6,586 bases of DNA from the NCBI GenBank assembly GCA_946625715.1, contig CAMOTK010000112.1, forward strand, positions 1-6,586, read 5' to 3'. The notes under the pieces were generated by a model, which worked only from the letters and a program-made list of their open reading frames with translations, did not search any database and had not been told where the DNA came from. Position numbers and translations under genes: made by a program. Shown here in pieces: positions 1 through 4,704 of this stretch; the stretch's first letter is position 1, and each line of letters starts with the position of its first letter. This DNA comes from an uncultured Prevotella sp. Its GTDB lineage: Bacteria > Bacteroidota > Bacteroidia > Bacteroidales > Bacteroidaceae.

Positions 1-241
1 TTTTACTTTTCTAGAATGACGAGTCCGGAAGTGTTAAATTTCGGCAGTTTTTCTTTACAAACAGCTGCTCACTGGATTGTTTGAGCGTATTTGAAAGCAC
101 CGTTAAAAAAGACAAAAATCGGGGCGTTTTAACAGAAAAAGTCGGGGAAGTGAACTTTTTGTGCACTCTAAGGGGCTAATTTTGCACCCAGAAAACCGTG
201 AGACGCAAGTCGAAAAGATATGAAACTTAATAATTGTAACC
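1..241. other. AT-rich intergenic region with no supported gene
   Basis: This stretch is much richer in A+T than the genes that follow, and no reading frame in it has the GC-rich codon pattern of its neighbours. It contains a short inverted repeat (GTTAAAA at 102-108, TTTTAAC at 127-133), two similar A-rich/CGGGG blocks at 114-124 and 136-147, and a promoter-like box at 177-184. The first 84 bases are open in one frame and end in TGA. This is too short to distinguish the tail of an upstream gene from chance. Confidence 0.6.
177..184 (+). promoter_or_regulatory. Probable Bacteroidetes -7 box for the RteC-like/M15 unit
   Basis: TAATTTTG matches the phylum consensus TAnnTTTG, and transcription would start near 188-192, giving a leader of about 50 nt before the ATG at 242. 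The closest upstream TTTG (158-161) lies only 15 nt away, shorter than the usual 19-21 nt, so the -33 element is weak or displaced. The leader ends in an A/T-rich stretch with no Shine-Dalgarno sequence, as is normal for Bacteroidetes. Confidence 0.45.
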
Positions 242-664
242 ATGAAAACACGAACAAACTTTGAAGAGGTCATGCAGCGGCGGGAGCGCCGCCGCATGAC
301 CGAGCATTGTCTGGCCGACGCTCTGGGCGGTCTGCTGGCCCACTCGGGCGATGAGCAGCTGCAGTGGCGCGGCTCGCTGACCGACCTGATGGAGCTGGTG
401 GGCGTGGTGGCCCGCGCCGGACTGCTCTACAACGACGAGGGGCAGCCGCTGTGCTTTGCCGAGCTGGCGAGGCTCACGTGCCGGGTGCTGCACGTGCGCC
501 TGCCCCGCAATCCGCGCAACTTCCTGCTGCGGGCAACGCGGCGCAAGGGCCTGCGCAGCTTGACGCTTGTGGAGCGCTGCGAGCGTCTGCTGGCCGAGAA
601 TGGCGAATGTTCTATGAACACATTATTTAATATTAACCCTAAAAAAACAAGTAAAGAACCATGA
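242..664 (+). CDS. Small RteC-like (C-terminal domain) protein, 140 aa
   Basis: The central part resembles the C-terminal region of RteC, a regulator of excision in Bacteroides conjugative elements. Visible cues are the W-x-G-x-x-T/S-D-L-x-E-L segment (Trp42, Gly44, Asp48, Glu51, Leu52), then 'GLLYNDEG' (60-67) aligning with the family's 'GCINNG', then an N-x-R-N-F-L-x-R-x-x-R-K-G-L-R-S-L run (90-107) corresponding to the family's 'YRTFLEIRxRKxxRTKFLD'. The N-terminal 35 residues are very basic (RRERRR) and could bind nucleic acid. There is no signal peptide or membrane segment. The last 20 residues (121-140) are encoded by AT-rich, A-tract DNA unlike the rest of the gene and double as the A-rich initiation region of the next gene, whose ATG overlaps this stop as ATGA. 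It is much shorter than full-length RteC. The gene call is solid; the RteC relationship rests on pattern recognition only, and its role is unknown. Confidence 0.62.
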   Translation: MKTRTNFEEVMQRRERRRMTEHCLADALGGLLAHSGDEQLQWRGSLTDLMELVGVVARAGLLYNDEGQPLCFAELARLTCRVLHVRLPRNPRNFLLRATRRKGLRSLTLVERCERLLAENGECSMNTLFNINPKKTSKEP

Positions 665-1116
665 AAACAACGAAAATGAATCTGGAAGAAAGACTGTCGG
701 AGCACTTCACGCTCAAGGAAATGACGCGCTCGGCCACGGCCCTGCGACTCAACATTGACAACACGCCGCCGGCAGCGGTGGTCGACAATCTGCGACGGCT
801 CTGCGTTCACGTGCTCGAGCCGCTGCGCCGGCGCTTCGGCATTATCCGCATCACCAGTGGCTACCGCTGCGAGGAGCTGAACAGGAAGGTGGGGGGCGTG
901 AGCAACTCGCAACACACCAAGGGCGAGGCGGCCGACATCCACACGGCCTCGATGGCCGAGGCGCGCAAGTACTACGACTGGCTGCAGCAGAACGCGACGT
1001 TCGACCAGCTGCTGCTGGAGCGGCGCATGGGCAACGGCTGCTGCTGGCTGCACGTGAGCTACAAGAATCCGGCACGCGGCGCAAACCGCCAGATGGCGCG
1101 GTTCATGAAGGTGTAA
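661..1116 (+). CDS. M15-type D-Ala-D-Ala carboxypeptidase/endopeptidase (Peptidase_M15_3), 151 aa
   Basis: This is a zinc peptidase expected to cut D-alanine-containing peptide links in murein. The N-terminus has the typical 'LSEHFTLKEMTRS' opening (12-24). The core shows 'ITSGYRCEELNRKVGG' (64-79), followed by the metal motif S-x-H-x-x-G-x-A-x-D (Ser83, His85, Gly88, Ala90, Asp92). Near the C-terminus is the W-x-H-V-S motif (Trp129, His131, Ser133). His85, Asp92 and His131 are the expected zinc ligands. Glu120 is a candidate acid/base, but I cannot settle that from one sequence. About 150 aa is normal for this compact family. There is no signal peptide, so the protein is cytoplasmic unless it is released, as with phage endolysins and their domesticated relatives. 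The start overlaps the preceding stop (ATGA), implying translational coupling; Met6 is an alternative start. Confidence 0.85.
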   Translation: MKTTKMNLEERLSEHFTLKEMTRSATALRLNIDNTPPAAVVDNLRRLCVHVLEPLRRRFGIIRITSGYRCEELNRKVGGVSNSQHTKGEAADIHTASMAEARKYYDWLQQNATFDQLLLERRMGNGCCWLHVSYKNPARGANRQMARFMKV

Positions 1117-1151
1117 AATGCGACATCGCTGGAAAAGTACGCATTTTTTTT
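1115..1151 (+). terminator. Intrinsic terminator at the end of the M15 gene
   Basis: AAAATGCG (1115-1122) pairs perfectly with CGCATTTT (1140-1147), and the stem can extend by two pairs (AC with GT) if A1139 bulges out. Further T residues run to 1151, so the U-tract is eight long in total, its first four pairing with the A residues at the stem base. The 5' arm starts inside the TAA stop codon. The last Ts also form part of the -33 box of the following promoter. Confidence 0.7.
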
Positions 1152-1180
1152 GAGTAATTCGGAAAAAAATGGTATTTTTG
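1149..1180 (+). promoter_or_regulatory. Bacteroidetes-type promoter for dusB and the regulator
   Basis: TTTG at 1149-1152 (-33 box) is followed after 20 nt by TATTTTTG at 1173-1180, a full match to TAnnTTTG with consensus spacing. The expected start point lies about 4-8 nt past the box, at about 1184-1188, which coincides with or just precedes the dusB ATG at 1188. The transcript is therefore predicted to be leaderless or to carry only a few leader bases. Confidence 0.75.
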
Positions 1181-1187
1181 CAGCAGA

Positions 1188-2141
1188 ATGAAGATTGGAA
1201 CGATTGAACTGGGCGAGCGCCCCGTCTTCCTGGCACCGATGGAAGACGTCACTGATATAGGTTTCCGACTGCTGTGCAAGCGCTTTGGCGCAGCTATGGT
1301 CTACACCGAGTTCGTATCGGCCGAGGCCCTCATACGCAACGTGGCTGCCACGGAGCGCAAGCTGACCATCTGCGACGAGGAGCGGCCCGTGGGCATACAG
1401 ATCTACGGGCGCGACATCGACGCGATGGTCGAGGCGGCGCGCATTGTGGAGCAGGCAGGGCCCGACCTGATAGACCTGAACTTCGGCTGCCCCGTGAAGA
1501 AGGTGGCCGGCAAGGGCGCGGGCGCGGGCATGCTACAGCAGGAGAACCTGCCGAAGATGCTGGAGATTACGCGGCGCGTGGTCGATGCCGTCAGGTTGCC
1601 CGTCACGGTGAAGACGCGCCTGGGCTGGAACCACGAGCAGCTCGTCATCACCACGCTGGCCGAGCAGTTGCAGGACTGCGGCATACAGGCGCTGACCATC
1701 CACGGCCGCACGCGCAGTCAGATGTACACGGGCGAGGCCGACTGGACGCTCATCGGCGAGGTGAAGCGCAACGAGCGCATCCACATACCCATCATCGGCA
1801 ACGGCGACATCCACTCGCTGGCCGAGGCCGACCAGGCGTTCGACCGCTATGGCGTCGATGCAGTCATGATAGGCCGCGCCACGTTTGGCTGCCCCTGGCT
1901 GTTCAGCCGCCAGGAGCTCACGCTCGACGAGAAGCTCGACGTGCTGAAGGAGCAGCTGCGCATCAATGTGGAGCGGCTCGACGAGACGCGCGGCATTCTG
2001 CACACCCGCCGACACCTGGCCGCCACGCCCATCTTCAAGGGCATTCCCAACTTCCGCCAGACGCGCATCGCCATGCTTCGGGCCACGAAGATGGACGAGC
2101 TGCTCGGCATTCTTGACGACATCAGAACCCAATTAGCATGA
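1188..2141 (+). CDS. dusB: tRNA-dihydrouridine synthase DusB, 317 aa
   Basis: This FMN- and NADPH-dependent enzyme reduces uridine to dihydrouridine in tRNA in the cytoplasm. Motifs appear in family order: 'FLAPMEDVTD' (14-23, flavin site); 'DLNFGCPVKKV' (96-106) with the catalytic acid Cys101; 'VKTRLGW' (141-147) with the conserved Lys142; 'IHGRTRSQMYTGEADW' (171-186); 'IIGNGDI' (202-208) and 'MIGRA' (227-231) for FMN phosphate binding; and the C-terminal tRNA-binding helical part with 'LHTRRHLA' (271-278) and 'FKGIPNFR' (283-290). About 315-330 aa is usual, so the gene is intact. The start is fixed by the family N-terminus (M-K-I-G-x-I-x-L) even though no ribosome binding site precedes it. 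Its TGA overlaps the ATG of the next gene. DusB proper is the best assignment within the Dus family, judged by the GCPVKK and GxGAGxGM blocks. Confidence 0.95.
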   Translation: MKIGTIELGERPVFLAPMEDVTDIGFRLLCKRFGAAMVYTEFVSAEALIRNVAATERKLTICDEERPVGIQIYGRDIDAMVEAARIVEQAGPDLIDLNFGCPVKKVAGKGAGAGMLQQENLPKMLEITRRVVDAVRLPVTVKTRLGWNHEQLVITTLAEQLQDCGIQALTIHGRTRSQMYTGEADWTLIGEVKRNERIHIPIIGNGDIHSLAEADQAFDRYGVDAVMIGRATFGCPWLFSRQELTLDEKLDVLKEQLRINVERLDETRGILHTRRHLAATPIFKGIPNFRQTRIAMLRATKMDELLGILDDIRTQLA

Positions 2142-4531
2142 AACGACTACTGGCTACACTCTGCATTGCACTGGCACTCCTGCCCATACAGGCGCAGGAG
2201 ATGGTCGAGGTGGCACGCTACAATGCCACCAACGGCCTGCAGGGGCGCCTCACGCAGCTTCTGGAAGACCGCAACGGCATGCTCTGGATAGCCACGTGGA
2301 ACGGACTCTGCCGCTTCGACGGCTACGAGTTCCAGCAAATGAAGCCGCAGGCCGGCGATGGCTGCACGATGACTACCGACCGGATACGCAACATCTGGCT
2401 GGGACAGAACGACAACATCTACTGCCAGACCGACGATGGCATCTATCGGTTCGACATACGCACCTACCAGTTCTTCGACCTCCGCTCGAAGGCCGAGCAA
2501 CAGGAAGCCATGCGACTGAGCAAAATCTACAAGGGCCGCGGCGAGTTCAACGGGCAGTTCATACGCTTCGTCGACTCCGAAGGGCTCGACTGGCGCATCG
2601 TCAACAACAACCTGGTGTGCATGGCACCCGTGCGCCGCCCCATGAAGATGTTGCCGCAAGAACACCCGTCGATGGTGCGCTGCCTGACCAAAGACAGCAA
2701 GGGGCGCATCTGGGTGGCCAACCGCGACGACCAGACCGTCAGACTCTTCAACGCCGACGGCTCGCCCATCAGCTATCTCACGGCCAGCGGCCGCCTCTCG
2801 CAGAGCTACGCCCCGTTTGGCTTCTCGCCCTACGCTATCACTCAGGCCAGCGACGGCAGCTTCTGGCTGGGCTGCAAGCCGGGCGGCATCCTGCGCCTGA
2901 CGGAGACGGGCGCGGGCTTCAAAGTGGACCTCATCGACAGCAAAGAAACCGTCTACGACATCACCGAAGACCGCCAGCACCGCCTCTGGGTGGGCACCTT
3001 CGACCACGGACTGGCCTACATAGAGCAGCCTGCGGCCGAGCAGCCACGGCTGACGTTTCTGGCCGGCGACTATCCGAACACCACATCCAAGCGGGTGCGC
3101 TACATACACATCACGCCCAACAACGTGATGCTGGCCGCCACCACTGGCGGTCTGCTCGTGGCCCAACTGCAGAAAGACGCGGCCAAGACCCGCTTCAACG
3201 TACACCGAAAGGAGCCACAGCGCGAAAACAGCCTCAGCTGCAACGCCACGATGGACATTGTGGAGATGGCCGACGGCCGACTCTTCGTCAGCACCGAGAC
3301 GGGCGGCATCAACGAGATTGTGTCTACCGACCTGCTCGCCCCGTCGCTCAACTTCCGCCACTACGACCGGAAAAACAGCCTGCTGCCCACCGACATGGCC
3401 ATCGCCATGACCCGCAGCGGCAACCAGCTGCTCGTGGTGAGCAACACGCAGTTCTTCCTCTTCGACCCCGACAACGGCATGGTGCGCAATTTCGACCACC
3501 GCTTCTTCCACCAGGTGGTCCAGTTTGCCGAGGTCAGCCCCCTGCAACTCTCTGCCGACCAGTGGCTCTTTGCCACCAACGAGGGCGCCTTCACGCTCAA
3601 CACCGACGAGATGAAGCGTACATCCTACCAGCCGCCCTTGCTGCTCACGGCACTCACCATCCAGAACGGTACGCCACAGCTCAACGTCAGCGACCTCGAC
3701 ACCCTGCGCCTCGCGCCCGATGAGCGCAGCTTCACCCTGCAGTTTGCGGCTCTCGACTATGCCAACCCCGCGGCCATCAGCTACCAGTTCCGACTGGGCA
3801 AGGACACCACCCGCTGGAACAACATCGGCCACGACCACAGCGTGACGCTGCTCGACATGGAACCCGGCACCTACCAACTGGCCATACGCTCGACCAATGC
3901 CGACGGCCAGTGGATTGACAACACCCGCCAACTGACCATCGTCGTGGAGCCCACGTTCTGGGAAACGTCGCTGGCCAAGCTCTTGCTGGTGCTCACCACC
4001 ATCGCCGTGGTGGGCGCAGTGGCCTACACCGTTATTTATATACGCCGCATCAACCGCCGGCAGAAAGAGACGCTACAGCAGTATCTGGCCCTGCTCGAAG
4101 CTCGCGAACAGCATGCTGAGCCTGACGAAAAAGCTGAAACGGCCGAAGAAGCTGAGCCGGTTGCCAACGAAAGCACGCCAGACACCAGCAGCAAGAAGCC
4201 CGAGGCCGACGACCCCTTCATGCGCCGCCTCATAGCCTTCGTCGAGGAGAACATCGGCAACAGCGACGCCGACGTAGGCATGATGGCCGAGGCTTGTGCC
4301 GTCAGCCGTTCGGGCTTGCAGCGCAAGGTGAAGCAGCTCATGGGCATCACACCCATCGACTTCATACGCGAAGCGCGCCTCAAGCGTGCCGGACAGTTGC
4401 TCAGCCAGGGCTCATTGCCCGTGAGCGACGTGGCTTTCCGCTGCGGATTCAGCGACCCGAAGTACTTCAGCCGCTGCTTCAAGCAGACCTTCGGCGTGTC
4501 GCCTTCCGACTACAAAAACGCGCGGTCCTAA
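2138..4531 (+). CDS. Kinase-less propeller/Y_Y_Y/AraC membrane transcription regulator, 797 aa
   Basis: A signal peptide or N-terminal anchor (1-20, 'LLATLCIALALLPIQAQ') precedes a periplasmic sensor of two-component-regulator propeller repeats. The clearest blades carry D-x-x-G-x-(L/I)-W-(I/V)-(A/G): 'LEDRNGMLWIATWNGLCRFDG' starting near residue 42, 'DSKGRIWVA' (186-194), 'ASDGSFWLG' (237-245) and 'EDRQHRLWVGTFDHGLAYI' (277-295). A Y_Y_Y domain follows (about 527-603), then one membrane helix (about 612-636). A Glu/Ala-rich linker of about 55 aa (637-690) has coiled-coil potential. The C-terminus is an AraC-type double HTH (about 693-795), with 'FIREARLKRAGQLL' (742-755) and 'VSDVAFRCGFSDPKYFSRCFKQTFGVSP' spanning 762-789. 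Hybrid two-component systems (HTCS) of polysaccharide utilisation loci have the same ends, but they carry HisKA, HATPase and receiver domains between the membrane helix and the HTH. Here none fits, so it should act as a one-component membrane-tethered regulator. The propeller region (about 475 aa) is also shorter than a typical double-propeller HTCS sensor. Likely target: the adjacent esterase gene. Confidence 0.9.
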   Translation: MKRLLATLCIALALLPIQAQEMVEVARYNATNGLQGRLTQLLEDRNGMLWIATWNGLCRFDGYEFQQMKPQAGDGCTMTTDRIRNIWLGQNDNIYCQTDDGIYRFDIRTYQFFDLRSKAEQQEAMRLSKIYKGRGEFNGQFIRFVDSEGLDWRIVNNNLVCMAPVRRPMKMLPQEHPSMVRCLTKDSKGRIWVANRDDQTVRLFNADGSPISYLTASGRLSQSYAPFGFSPYAITQASDGSFWLGCKPGGILRLTETGAGFKVDLIDSKETVYDITEDRQHRLWVGTFDHGLAYIEQPAAEQPRLTFLAGDYPNTTSKRVRYIHITPNNVMLAATTGGLLVAQLQKDAAKTRFNVHRKEPQRENSLSCNATMDIVEMADGRLFVSTETGGINEIVSTDLLAPSLNFRHYDRKNSLLPTDMAIAMTRSGNQLLVVSNTQFFLFDPDNGMVRNFDHRFFHQVVQFAEVSPLQLSADQWLFATNEGAFTLNTDEMKRTSYQPPLLLTALTIQNGTPQLNVSDLDTLRLAPDERSFTLQFAALDYANPAAISYQFRLGKDTTRWNNIGHDHSVTLLDMEPGTYQLAIRSTNADGQWIDNTRQLTIVVEPTFWETSLAKLLLVLTTIAVVGAVAYTVIYIRRINRRQKETLQQYLALLEAREQHAEPDEKAETAEEAEPVANESTPDTSSKKPEADDPFMRRLIAFVEENIGNSDADVGMMAEACAVSRSGLQRKVKQLMGITPIDFIREARLKRAGQLLSQGSLPVSDVAFRCGFSDPKYFSRCFKQTFGVSPSDYKNARS

Positions 4532-4550
4532 AGCCCTTCCAGCGACTGCT

Positions 4551-4582
4551 GACGCAAAATCACCCCGTTCTGCGCCATTTTT
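4551..4582 (+). terminator. Weak candidate terminator after the regulator gene
   Basis: GACGCA (4551-4556) can pair with TGCGCC (4571-4576) with one A-C mismatch around a 14-nt loop, followed after one A by five Ts (4578-4582). The stem is short and imperfect, so this is only the best candidate in the gap. Confidence 0.25.
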
Positions 4583-4589
4583 CCCCCTC

Positions 4590-4623
4590 TTTTGCAGCAA
4601 AAACAATGGCTTTTGCTGCAAAA
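4590..4623. repeat. Pair of 13-bp palindromic boxes, candidate operator
   Basis: TTTTGCAGCAAAA (4590-4602) and TTTTGCTGCAAAA (4611-4623) are exact reverse complements of each other. Each is itself a dyad (TTTTGC-N-GCAAAA). Their centres (4596 and 4617) lie 21 bp apart, about two helical turns, so both would face the same side of the DNA. With a start point near 4665 the centres fall near -69 and -48, just upstream of where a -33 box would lie. Two-site AraC-family operators often have this geometry, and an AraC-type regulator is encoded immediately upstream. As a hairpin it would have a 13-bp, mostly A-T stem with an 8-nt loop and no T-tract on either strand, so a terminator is less likely. 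Operator function is inferred. Confidence 0.6.
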
Positions 4624-4651
4624 TACTCCTATTAAACAAAAAAAAACACCG

Positions 4652-4659
4652 TAACTTTG
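4652..4659 (+). promoter_or_regulatory. -7 box of the esterase gene promoter, without a clear -33 box
   Basis: TAACTTTG matches TAnnTTTG; the start point is expected near 4663-4667, giving a leader of about 40 nt. No TTTG or TTG occurs 19-21 nt upstream; that region is 'CTATTAAAC' followed by a run of nine A (4638-4646). A promoter without a -33 box behind a palindromic pair fits activator-dependent expression. The leader is A-rich and lacks a Shine-Dalgarno sequence. It contains a start-stop codon pair ATGTAA at 4669-4674. Confidence 0.6.
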
Positions 4660-4704
4660 CAACCGGAAATGTAAGAACTAAAACTAAAAATAAAACCAAA
4701 CATC

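Noticed and set aside
1..84. Open frame ending in TGA at 82-84, possibly the tail of an upstream gene
   Set aside because: Only 27 sense codons with AT-rich codon use unlike its neighbours; an open run of this length is unremarkable by chance.
102..133. Inverted repeat GTTAAAA...TTTTAAC as an upstream terminator
   Set aside because: Seven A/T-rich pairs with an 18-nt loop and no T-tract make a stable terminator unlikely.
427..1236. A 269-codon open frame on the - strand spanning the RteC-like, M15 and early dusB regions
   Set aside because: It crosses a terminator, a promoter and three well-supported + strand genes, and its product is Arg/His/Val-rich with no motif.
1274..2116. A long alternate + frame inside dusB
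   Set aside because: Arg/His/Ala/Gly-rich frame-shift shadow; the DusB motifs are all in the other frame.
2147..3931. A 594-codon open frame on the - strand opposite the regulator gene
   Set aside because: It mirrors the GC-rich codon bias of the + strand gene; its translation is a featureless Val/Ala/Glu/Gly/His mix with no recognisable domain, while the + strand frame gives a full domain architecture.
2138..4531. Canonical hybrid two-component system (HTCS)
   Set aside because: No H-box, N-, G1- or G2-box and no receiver Asp/Lys pattern could be found between the membrane helix and the HTH; there is room for only about 55 residues.
4590..4623. The 13-bp inverted repeat read as a rho-independent terminator of the regulator gene
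   Set aside because: The stem has only four G-C pairs and no T-tract follows on either strand; internal dyads with 21-bp spacing fit an operator better.
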